NCBI GenBank assembly: GCA_028694275.1
Contig: JAQUTS010000035.1
Location: 1-12,437 of the forward strand
Origin: Candidatus Gastranaerophilales bacterium
Lineage (GTDB): Bacteria; Cyanobacteriota; Vampirovibrionia; Gastranaerophilales; CAJFVJ01
Reading direction: 5' to 3'
DNA: 12,437 nucleotides
Shown here: positions 5,962 to 12,437 of the stretch, piece after piece
How positions within the stretch are numbered: position 1 is the first letter of the stretch
How the letters are laid out: each line of letters starts with the position of its first letter
Position numbers and translations under genes: made by a program
Notes under the pieces: generated by a model
Database searches by the model: none
What the model was told of the DNA's origin: nothing
What the model saw: only the letters and a program-made list of their open reading frames with translations

Positions 5962-8793
5962 ATGTTGTTAGACAAGAGCTCTTTTGATGGTTTGAATGCC
6001 AAATCTTTGGATATTGAAAATATCTCTCTTCCCCAAAAAACCGGGTCAGGTTTTTTGAATTTTATAAACAAAAACCCGCAGGCTGGGGATATTATTACAG
6101 TTGTTGCTTTTGCTTTGGATACAATCAGAGGCAGGGCTATTATAAGAAAAAACGAATCTTCGATTATCAAAACGTCTCATTTTTCAGACAGAGAAAATTT
6201 GGAATATTCTGTTATTAACTCCAAGATTGCCAAAATGGAGGCCAAGTGGGAGAGTCTTAACAACAAACTTGCACGGATAAAAACCCTTGAAGATGGTTTG
6301 AATAATCTTAATGCACAGTTTTCACAAATCAGTACGAAGATGAATGGGGGTATGTCTAATATGCACTACCAGATGTCCAAGGAGCTTACTTCTTTTAATG
6401 ATAAGTTTCGAGAATTTAAGGCTGATTTGGATTCCAAAATAGATAATACAAACAAAAAACTTGAGCAGATAAATCATTTCGCATCTACTTTTGAATTAAA
6501 AATCAAAAAAATAGGCCATCTTGAACTTATGCAAAACCTCGACAATGCAGGTTTTAGAATAGCAATCAATCCAAAGATAATTGAATCTATTCAAAAAGAA
6601 GCTTCGGATCGAATATACGGGCACTCAAAAACCTGTGCTTTGGACAAAAATTCTGTTCTTTGGATTGTAACTCCTGAATCTTTGCCCGAAAAAGCAGGTG
6701 GCTTGGCAGAGGTTCCGACAGAAATTGCGCAAAACCTCAGAAAAGTCGGTATTAAAGCTCAGACAATACTTCCTCTTTATGAGAGTGTGGGTGTATCAAA
6801 ACTGACAGAAACTGATGACGGATACGAGTATCTATATGGTTTGAATAAGCCTAACCCAAGCAGATTTCGCCTTTTAAAAGTAGTTGATCTTGAAATCCCT
6901 GCTTATAAGGATGGTAAATACAAAAATCAAAGAGTTGAGATTTTATTCAAAGAAGCCTCAGAAGACGATCCTGATTCTATTGAAAAAATATACATAAAAA
7001 ACAGTGACTACTTCAAGACAGCTCATATGTACAAAAGTACGGTCACAGCAGATGAGCCCGAACGTTTTGCGTTTTTCTCAAAAGTCGTGTATGAATTTAT
7101 GAAGCTTACCGTTGATGAAAAATCGCAAACTTGTTTGAGAAGTTTTGCCCCTGAAGTCTTTGCAAGAGTTCTTCCTCCTGACGGGATGATTTTGAATGAT
7201 TGGCATGGTGCGTCTATTGCCGCTCTTTTACGCTACAAATCACCCATTGAAGGCCATTTTGGTGAGCTTGATGTTCATGTGTCAAAGAAATTTAAAAATA
7301 TGCCTATCGTTAATATAATCCACAATGCTGATTACAAAGGGCTGAGCTATGAAAATTCTTCCAATATGCTTAACACCCTTTTTGATAAGTATTCAGCAGA
7401 TATTTATGAAAATGCTTACACCGGTTGGGCTATACACGGATTATGGAATGTTTTGACCTTGGGTGATAATGACAGTGTTTGTTTGGCAAATATGGGCGTG
7501 TGTCTTTCTGATACGGTCGTGCCTGTATCTGAGACTTATGCTACAGAATTGGCTACTCAGCCTGAGAGAAGCGGATGGATGCAGCATGTTTTTGCTGAAA
7601 GATACCGCAATTGCACTATGAGAGGCATCATTAACGGATGGGATCTTGATTCCAAGCAGGTTAATGAGGCAAATTTAAAAGAACTCAATCTTCTTTTGAA
7701 TGTTGATAAAACCCAGATTGCATCAAGGATTTTGCGAGAAGTTTTTGCAACTTTGGAGCCCTATGACAAAAAAGAGGCGTTTAAAATTTTGAATGACAAA
7801 GAAAAAGATTTTTCTTCCAAAATAAAGCTTCTTGGCAAAATTAAAAGTAAAAAACTGAAGCAAACTATAAAAGAATTAAAAAATAGCGGTTATTTTTCTT
7901 TGAGAGAATACAAAGCTTATATGCCTTCAGATTCTGTTGAAAATATTTTTTCTGCGATTAGGCATAACAGGCTTTTGACTTTGGATTATTTAAATTCGAT
8001 TGTTCAATATGATGCCAAACATACTGATAATAAGCTTTTTGGAATCGTTGATGCCAAAAATACTGATGTTTCTTATGTGAATGAAAATAACATGGATTTG
8101 ATACCTGTTTTGGGTATGGCATCAAGGTTTGTCAGCCAAAAAGGTATTGATATATTGGCTTTGGCTATTAAAAAACTTGATGCGAGATGGGATTTCAAGT
8201 TCCAAGGTATGCCACGACCTGTTTTTGTTATTGGCGGTCAGGATTATGAAAGCGGCAAAATTAAAAAAATTCTGAGAGAAGCCAAAAAATCTCTTGGGCA
8301 TAGCGGAAAATACATTGTTTGTGTCGATGGGTTTGCTCCCGGCAGTATTTATCAAGCAGGTTGCACTCATTATCTTTATCCAAGCTGGTTTGAACCATGC
8401 GGATCACAAGCTGAGGCTATGGCCAAAGGCTCTGTGCCAATCGCTACAAAAGTAGGGGGTTTGGCTGATATGATAAAACACAATGATACAGGGTATCTTA
8501 CTCACATTAATGAAAAAAACGTAATAGATATGGCTAGGCAAAATCTTTATTACAAAGGGATTGACCCATACTGCGATAAAGGTGCTTTTGAAGCTGAAAA
8601 GCTTGATATTATGGCAGAAGCTTACTTGGAGCAAATAGAAAATGCTTTGTGCGATTTTTATTTCAATCATCCAAAATATCAGCAAATGGTTCTCAATGCT
8701 ATGTCAGAGGATTTCAGCTGGATAAGCTGTGATCAAAACGGAAATCTTCAAGGCAGTTTGCTCAAATATTTGAAAGAATTTGGTATTCAATAG
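5962..8793 (+). CDS. Giant GT5 glycogen/starch synthase-like glycosyltransferase with N-terminal coiled coil
   Basis: A complete 943-residue protein, about twice the usual GlgA length. Residues 1-42 are polar, 43-65 hold a moderately hydrophobic stretch (GDIITVVAFALDTIRGRAII, interrupted by Asp and Arg), and about 75-165 are heptad-like coiled coil. The GT-B glycosyltransferase starts near 232. Family motifs are all present: KAGGLAEV (K244 is the N-terminal sugar-nucleotide Lys), DWHG (413-416), HNADYKG (454-460), IINGWD (about 556-561), SRFVSQKG with R722 and K727, WFEPCG with E811, and KVGGLAD near 829-835. The residues expected for glucan synthesis are therefore kept, unlike in the paralogue at 1-2769. 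About 165 residues separate the NG and R/K motifs against roughly 50 in E. coli GlgA, implying a basic helical insertion of about 110 residues. It is transcribed divergently from hydF. Glucan polymerisation from ADP- or UDP-glucose is likely but the acceptor is unknown. A glgA symbol would be reasonable but is not certain. Confidence 0.92.
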   Translation: MLLDKSSFDGLNAKSLDIENISLPQKTGSGFLNFINKNPQAGDIITVVAFALDTIRGRAIIRKNESSIIKTSHFSDRENLEYSVINSKIAKMEAKWESLNNKLARIKTLEDGLNNLNAQFSQISTKMNGGMSNMHYQMSKELTSFNDKFREFKADLDSKIDNTNKKLEQINHFASTFELKIKKIGHLELMQNLDNAGFRIAINPKIIESIQKEASDRIYGHSKTCALDKNSVLWIVTPESLPEKAGGLAEVPTEIAQNLRKVGIKAQTILPLYESVGVSKLTETDDGYEYLYGLNKPNPSRFRLLKVVDLEIPAYKDGKYKNQRVEILFKEASEDDPDSIEKIYIKNSDYFKTAHMYKSTVTADEPERFAFFSKVVYEFMKLTVDEKSQTCLRSFAPEVFARVLPPDGMILNDWHGASIAALLRYKSPIEGHFGELDVHVSKKFKNMPIVNIIHNADYKGLSYENSSNMLNTLFDKYSADIYENAYTGWAIHGLWNVLTLGDNDSVCLANMGVCLSDTVVPVSETYATELATQPERSGWMQHVFAERYRNCTMRGIINGWDLDSKQVNEANLKELNLLLNVDKTQIASRILREVFATLEPYDKKEAFKILNDKEKDFSSKIKLLGKIKSKKLKQTIKELKNSGYFSLREYKAYMPSDSVENIFSAIRHNRLLTLDYLNSIVQYDAKHTDNKLFGIVDAKNTDVSYVNENNMDLIPVLGMASRFVSQKGIDILALAIKKLDARWDFKFQGMPRPVFVIGGQDYESGKIKKILREAKKSLGHSGKYIVCVDGFAPGSIYQAGCTHYLYPSWFEPCGSQAEAMAKGSVPIATKVGGLADMIKHNDTGYLTHINEKNVIDMARQNLYYKGIDPYCDKGAFEAEKLDIMAEAYLEQIENALCDFYFNHPKYQQMVLNAMSEDFSWISCDQNGNLQGSLLKYLKEFGIQ

Positions 8794-8828
8794 CTTTAAA
8801 CAAATTTTACATTCATATAACTAATATG

Positions 8829-8854
8829 GCATTTTTCGTGCAATGCGTGTTTTT
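8829..8854 (+). terminator. Weak possible terminator after the second GT5 gene
   Basis: GCATT (8829-8833) can pair with AATGC (8842-8846) around an 8-base loop, with GTG and a run of five T following. The stem is short, so termination here is doubtful, and the GT5 transcript may continue into the gene at 8887, 93 bases downstream. Confidence 0.22.
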
Positions 8855-8886
8855 ACCTATTTATACAAGAAAATATAAGATTTTTT

Positions 8887-9369
8887 ATGGATGTAACATC
8901 ATTAAATAATAAAAATAATACAAATGCTGTCTCCTCAGGTAAGGACAGCCCCAAGTCATATACTTATTTGCCGCCTCAAGAGCCTGACAAATTTGTCAAA
9001 AGTGATGCTGAAAAAACACAAGAAAATGGGAACAAAGGCAAACTTCTCGCAGCAGGGGCTATTATTGGGGCTGCTGTTACAGCTTTGGTGACAAAAGGAA
9101 AATCTTCTAAACTCTCTAAAGAAGTTGATAAATTTAAAGGAGAAAGTATAACTTATAAAACAGCATATAATGAACTTGTTGCAAATGGTTACAGAACAGA
9201 TTTGAGAGACCAAATCGAAACTCTCACAAAGGAAAAAGAAGAACTTCTGCGTAATAAAAAACTCTCAGAAGCGAAAACTAAAGAATTACAAGAAACAATC
9301 GGGCAAATCCCCGATGAAGTGATAGAATCAGCTTCCAAAGATGCCAAGCTGCAGTATCAAACAATGTAA
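8887..9369 (+). CDS. N-terminal fragment: membrane-anchored coiled-coil peptide (160 aa) of the interrupted GHKL gene
   Basis: If translation simply stops at the TAA, this 160-residue product results. It comprises a polar Asn/Ser/Lys-rich head (1-50), one hydrophobic segment (53-69) followed by Lys residues, and a charged coiled coil (about 73-140). There is no signal-peptidase or lipobox motif, so a single membrane anchor is the simplest reading. It could be stable alone, but no function is known for it. Its upstream region shows only a weak ribosome site (AAGA, seven bases before the ATG). Confidence 0.4.
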   Translation: MDVTSLNNKNNTNAVSSGKDSPKSYTYLPPQEPDKFVKSDAEKTQENGNKGKLLAAGAIIGAAVTALVTKGKSSKLSKEVDKFKGESITYKTAYNELVANGYRTDLRDQIETLTKEKEELLRNKKLSEAKTKELQETIGQIPDEVIESASKDAKLQYQTM

Positions 9370-9927
9370 GCTGTTACATCAAAACCACTTTCTTATGATC
9401 CTTTGAGACCTCCGATTGAAGAAATATCAAAAGAGCGCAATAGCTGGATTCATTATTTTGAGCACAAGCCTTTAGGTCCTGTTGCAGATTCAAGGCTTTA
9501 TTTGCCTGATTTTAGACCACCATCATTAAATGAACTAAAGCAAAAAGGCAATATTGATATACAAATCCCAACACAGAGCCCAGGCTCTGTCAGAGCTAAT
9601 GTTGCTTCTGATGCAAGCTCGATAAAAGTTGGGGCGGATAAACTGGGCAAATATGAAAAAACCAATATCAAATTGAATTACGGTAACACGGTCGATTGGT
9701 CTGAGCAAAAAGTTGCACGTGATTTGATGCAGAATTTTTATGACGGCCATGGCCACACCTTGGAGTGAGTAAGAATTCAAGCAACATACAATCCTTCAAC
9801 CAAGTCTTATAAGGTAAGAGTTTTAGGTGAAGGTGAGTTTAATCACGAAAAAATTCAAGACTTCGGTGCAACAACCAAATCAGAAGATCCAAGAAACGCA
9901 GGAGGCTTTGGCGAAGGAGCTAAAGTT

Positions 9928-11193
9928 ATGACAGCCAGGATGATTAATCAGTTTGATGTTCCTGAGGTGAAATTTGCCAGTTCAAATTGGCAATTGACAT
10001 ATCAAGGAGACAAAGGCAATCTGGTCAGCAAACTTGAAAAAGTTGATAACCCGATGCGCGGTAATTTTGTTGAGTTTGAGACAACGAATGAAAAACTTGT
10101 TGAATCAGTACTGGACAGCACAAATTATTTTTATCATCCGCAAAATCCCGATTTCAAAAACCTGACATTTGAAAATGACGATTTTGCCTTCAAATTTTTT
10201 GGTCTCGGGCAAAAGAAAAAAGGTAATTTGTATATGACCCAAAGGTTTGAGTACCAAAATAAAGAAGCGTGGGATAATTCTGTTGAAGATATGACACTTA
10301 TCTTTAAGCGTAAACCTACAAAAAAAGGCGTCATTGAGCCTAATAGAGATAGAACCAAAATTACATCTGAGGAGATAACAAAACTATCAGGGCATTTTGC
10401 AGCAACAATGGATGATAAACAGCTGGCAGGCGCAATATCCTCACTGCAAGAAGTTTGGAGTCATGATAATTTCAAAAGAATCTATGGTCAAAAGGCGGAT
10501 CCTGATAAGTTTGCCAGTATGCTTTTTTTGAAAGGGCTTTTGAATGAAGCATCTTCGCGTAATATTCAACTGGATTTCAGGCCCGATTCAAAATTCGTGG
10601 CAGTGAATTCTTGGGATAGAGTTTCTGAAGATGTTTTGAATGACTTGAGAAATCAAGGTTATTCCATTTGTGACGGTGATTTGAGAAAAGTCGGAATGGA
10701 TGATATTAAAACTGTAATGACAAAATTGAGAAACCATGGTGCATTGCCTCCTACGACTGTTGAGAGCCAAAAAATCCAAATAATAGATGAAGCTGCAAGA
10801 GCTATAGTAGAATCTATGCAAGTGTCAGGCAAGAAAAACATCATAACACCTGATGAAGTCAGCAAACCTGTTTATTTGTTTTCTCGCCCTAAAAACGACG
10901 ATACTCTTGCAGAAGCAATTACAAAATATGAATCCGGCGAAGGCAAACAGTATAAAGGCCATTGGATAGCCAGAGACTATTTGAATGCGGGCGATTTTTC
11001 AGATGTTTTGGCAACAAGGCTTCATGAAACTTGCCACAAATACGGTGGGGATGAAAGTGCTATATTTAGTTACAAACTAACAGACTTAATTTCTGATTAT
11101 AATGAGGTGATGACTTCTGATCCTAAGCTTCGAACAAAGTTATCAACATTGAAAAAACTATGGAATGATATAACTCCTAAAGAAAATAAATAA
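9928..11193 (+). CDS. C-terminal fragment (421 aa) of the interrupted GHKL/HExxH gene
   Basis: This is the piece after the TGA, beginning at an internal ATG. AAGGAG sits eight bases before the ATG, but those bases also encode the glycine lid (FGEGA), so the site may be coincidental. A product from here would lack the N-box and the glycine lid and so could not bind ATP by the GHKL mechanism. It would keep the helical middle region and the HETCH motif near its residue 366. A gene caller may list it as a separate hypothetical protein; its in-frame continuity with upstream codons argues that it is the tail of one gene. Confidence 0.4.
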   Translation: MTARMINQFDVPEVKFASSNWQLTYQGDKGNLVSKLEKVDNPMRGNFVEFETTNEKLVESVLDSTNYFYHPQNPDFKNLTFENDDFAFKFFGLGQKKKGNLYMTQRFEYQNKEAWDNSVEDMTLIFKRKPTKKGVIEPNRDRTKITSEEITKLSGHFAATMDDKQLAGAISSLQEVWSHDNFKRIYGQKADPDKFASMLFLKGLLNEASSRNIQLDFRPDSKFVAVNSWDRVSEDVLNDLRNQGYSICDGDLRKVGMDDIKTVMTKLRNHGALPPTTVESQKIQIIDEAARAIVESMQVSGKKNIITPDEVSKPVYLFSRPKNDDTLAEAITKYESGEGKQYKGHWIARDYLNAGDFSDVLATRLHETCHKYGGDESAIFSYKLTDLISDYNEVMTSDPKLRTKLSTLKKLWNDITPKENK

Positions 11194-11227
11194 AAAAGAG
11201 ACTGTTTGGGTCTCTTTTTTGTTTTTT
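11192..11227 (+). terminator. Rho-independent terminator after the GHKL gene
   Basis: An 11-base perfect stem (AAAAAAGAGAC at 11192-11202 with GTCTCTTTTTT at 11210-11220) encloses a 7-base loop and is followed by a further T-run. It begins inside the TAA stop at 11191-11193, so it ends this transcript and isolates it from the acyltransferase gene. The A-run on the left would also let it act on the opposite strand. Confidence 0.85.
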
Positions 11228-11260
11228 CAATTAATGTAAATCATAATCTTATCAGGGAAT

Positions 11261-11266
11261 TATAAT
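11261..11266 (+). promoter_or_regulatory. Possible -10 element for the acyltransferase gene
   Basis: A perfect TATAAT lies 14 bases before the ATG at 11281. No -35 element was found at 16-18 bases upstream, and transcription would start only about 8 bases before the ATG, giving a near-leaderless message. AAAGAG at 11267-11272 could instead be a weak ribosome site, so the promoter reading is tentative. Confidence 0.25.
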
Positions 11267-11280
11267 AAAGAGTGATATAG

Positions 11281-12437
11281 ATGGAAGAGTCGGATAAAGA
11301 GGCGCAGGCACTTGGTAATAGGCTTTATTACCTTGATTGGCTGAAGGTTTTTGCAATATTGATGGTGTTTATTTTTCACAATACGCATTTTTTTGATTTC
11401 ATTGACTGGTGTGTCAAAAATAATGCCAAAAGCCCTGTTATGATGGGGATTTTTTTATCTATTCATTTTTGGAGTATGCCTTTGTTTTTTCTTTTGGCAG
11501 GAGCGGGGGCCAAATTTGCTTTAGATAGCCGAACGAGCTTCCAATATGTTTTGGAGAGATTAAAGCGGCTTATTTTGCCGCTTATTATTGGTATGTTGAT
11601 TCTTGCGCCTCCTCAAGGGTATGTGGAAGATATCAGCAAATTCAGGTTTCGCGGGTCTTTTTGTGATTATTACCCTGTGTTTTTTAGGGATTTGTTTGAT
11701 TCTTTTTCTATGGATGCTTATGGTGAAAACACCTATCATCTTTGGTTTTTGGGATTTTTGTTTTGTTTTTCGGTTGTGGCATTGCCTTTGTTTTTATGGT
11801 TCAAAAGTGATTTTGCAAAACGGATTATTGATAAAGTAGCAGGTTTTTGCGAAAACAAGGGTGCTATTTTTCTTTTTGCCCTGCCGATATTGATGTCTCA
11901 TTTGCTGATAAGGGTTTCATATCCTGAGTACAGCGGCTGGGGTGATTTTTCTTATTGGCTTATTTATTTTATTTATGGGTATGTGATTTTTTCAAACTCA
12001 AAATTTGATGCAATTATTAAAAAACACGGCAAGCAGGCTTTTGTCTTGAGTCTTTTGTGTTTGAGTTTGTTAGGGGTTATGTTTTGTAGCATACAAAATG
12101 TTGTATGGTTCAGATATCCCGATTATTCATTTATGTCTGTTGTTTTTATGCTTTTGTACAGTATTTTGACCTGGTCATGGGTTATTTTTATTTTGAGTTT
12201 AGGGAGCAAACTTTTGAATTTTAGTAACAGGTTTTTGAAATATTCATCAGAGGCCTTGCTTCCTTTTTATTTGCTTCATCAGACAGTTATACTTCTTATA
12301 GGATTTTTTGTTGTTCGATGGAATATGGGAATTTGGGGCAAGTTTTTTATAATAAGTGCTATTTCGTTGGTTGTTACAGCAGGGATTTATGATTTTTTTA
12401 TTCGCAGAAATAACCTCGTAAGGGTTTTATTTGGTAT
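11281..12437 (+). CDS. Acyltransferase family 3 membrane protein (3' end outside window)
   Basis: The 385 visible residues are highly hydrophobic with about ten predicted membrane segments, as in acyltransferase 3 (OafA/OpgC-like) enzymes, which move acetyl or succinyl groups onto surface polysaccharides, lipids or peptides at the cytoplasmic membrane. Signs of the family: YLDWLKVFAILMVFIFHNTH (17-36) with the likely catalytic H33, the R-x-x-R pair in LERLKRLILP (89-98), HLWFLG in the middle, and the late helix FYLLHQTVILLIG. The end reads FFIRRNNLVRVLFG, like the C-terminus of relatives, so probably only a few residues are missing. The ATG at 11281 gives 16 residues before the first motif; its ribosome site (AAAGAG) is weak. 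It stands behind a strong terminator and is probably a separate transcript. The acyl group and acceptor cannot be told from sequence. Glucan modification is a thought suggested only by the nearby GT5 genes. Confidence 0.88.
   Translation, partial: MEESDKEAQALGNRLYYLDWLKVFAILMVFIFHNTHFFDFIDWCVKNNAKSPVMMGIFLSIHFWSMPLFFLLAGAGAKFALDSRTSFQYVLERLKRLILPLIIGMLILAPPQGYVEDISKFRFRGSFCDYYPVFFRDLFDSFSMDAYGENTYHLWFLGFLFCFSVVALPLFLWFKSDFAKRIIDKVAGFCENKGAIFLFALPILMSHLLIRVSYPEYSGWGDFSYWLIYFIYGYVIFSNSKFDAIIKKHGKQAFVLSLLCLSLLGVMFCSIQNVVWFRYPDYSFMSVVFMLLYSILTWSWVIFILSLGSKLLNFSNRFLKYSSEALLPFYLLHQTVILLIGFFVVRWNMGIWGKFFIISAISLVVTAGIYDFFIRRNNLVRVLFG

Larger units (their letters stand above)
8887..11193 (+). pseudogene. 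GHKL-type ATPase with C-terminal HExxH motif, interrupted by two in-frame stops
   Basis: One reading frame of 768 codons runs through TAA at codon 161 (9367-9369) and TGA at codon 294 (9766-9768) with no frameshift. In order: a polar N-terminus; a hydrophobic segment at 53-69 (LLAAGAIIGAAVTALVT, probably membrane-spanning); a coiled coil at about 73-140; a Bergerat (GHKL) ATP-binding fold with N-box DLMQNFYD (279-286, N283 as the Mg ligand, Asp where Glu is usual) and glycine lid GGFGEGAKV (339-347); a long alpha-helical middle; and HETCHKYGGDES (713-724), an HExxH metallopeptidase-like motif. The TGA falls just after the N-box, so no unsuppressed product holds a whole ATPase. TGA ends hydF and aspA here, so recoding by the normal code is unlikely. 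Either this is a recent pseudogene, the stops are sequencing errors, or readthrough occurs. The start at 8887 has only a weak ribosome site. The biological role is unknown; the ATPase and HExxH calls rest on motifs. Confidence 0.75.

Noticed and set aside
9403..9768. Separate 121-residue gene starting with TTG
   Set aside because: There is no ribosome site, the start is an ordinary Leu codon, and it is in frame and continuous with the flanking parts of the GHKL gene.
9766..9768. TGA read as Trp or Gly (alternative genetic code)
   Set aside because: hydF and aspA both end at TGA at the expected protein lengths, and the same gene also carries an in-frame TAA.
11603..11839. 78-residue plus-strand frame
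   Set aside because: It is a different frame within the acyltransferase 3 gene, and its hydrophobicity follows from the T-rich membrane-protein codons.
1..12437. CRISPR array, insertion sequence, tRNA or rRNA genes
   Set aside because: No regularly spaced repeats, transposase motifs, terminal inverted repeats or recognisable tRNA/rRNA sequence were found.

Overview
The window looks like a bacterial chromosome segment of low G+C content with a standard stop-codon set: TGA ends hydF and aspA, TAG ends the second glycosyltransferase, TAA ends the ATPase-like gene. An anaerobic lifestyle is suggested by a complete HydF, the GTPase scaffold for [FeFe]-hydrogenase maturation. Low G+C, HydF, and two very large GT5 (glycogen/starch synthase) proteins with extra N-terminal segments would fit a gut lineage such as Gastranaerophilales (non-photosynthetic relatives of Cyanobacteria). 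That placement is inference from memory; nothing in the window proves it.

Layout. Positions 1-2769 (minus) hold most of a giant GT5 protein, cut by the window's left edge. Positions 2991-5620 (minus) hold a tight two-gene operon, hydF then aspA, with a 4-base ATGA overlap and a good sigma-70-type promoter in front of hydF. A 341-base divergent intergenic region separates hydF from a second giant GT5 protein at 5962-8793 (plus), which has its own well-formed promoter. Next, also on plus, comes one continuous reading frame at 8887-11193. It encodes an N-terminal hydrophobic segment and coiled coil, a GHKL (Hsp90/gyrase-type) ATPase fold and a C-terminal HExxH motif, but it is broken by two in-frame stops (TAA at 9367, TGA at 9766) and no frameshift. 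A clean intrinsic terminator follows. The window closes with a membrane acyltransferase-3 gene at 11281, cut near its C-terminus.

How the parts relate. HydF and AspA are plausibly functionally linked, since aspA recurs in hydrogenase-maturation clusters and could supply ammonium for the H-cluster's amine bridge. The two GT5 proteins are diverged paralogues with the same plan: a polar N-terminus, a short hydrophobic stretch, a coiled coil, then a GT-B glycosyltransferase. The GHKL gene starts with the same plan, so three neighbouring genes appear to carry a similar N-terminal localisation or assembly module on different catalytic domains. The first GT5 has lost the usual N-terminal Lys of the KxGG motif and has C-ending codon preference unlike the second. 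The most noteworthy items are this shared architecture, the doubly interrupted GHKL/HExxH gene, and a repeated ATTGTAAA octamer in the intergenic regions.
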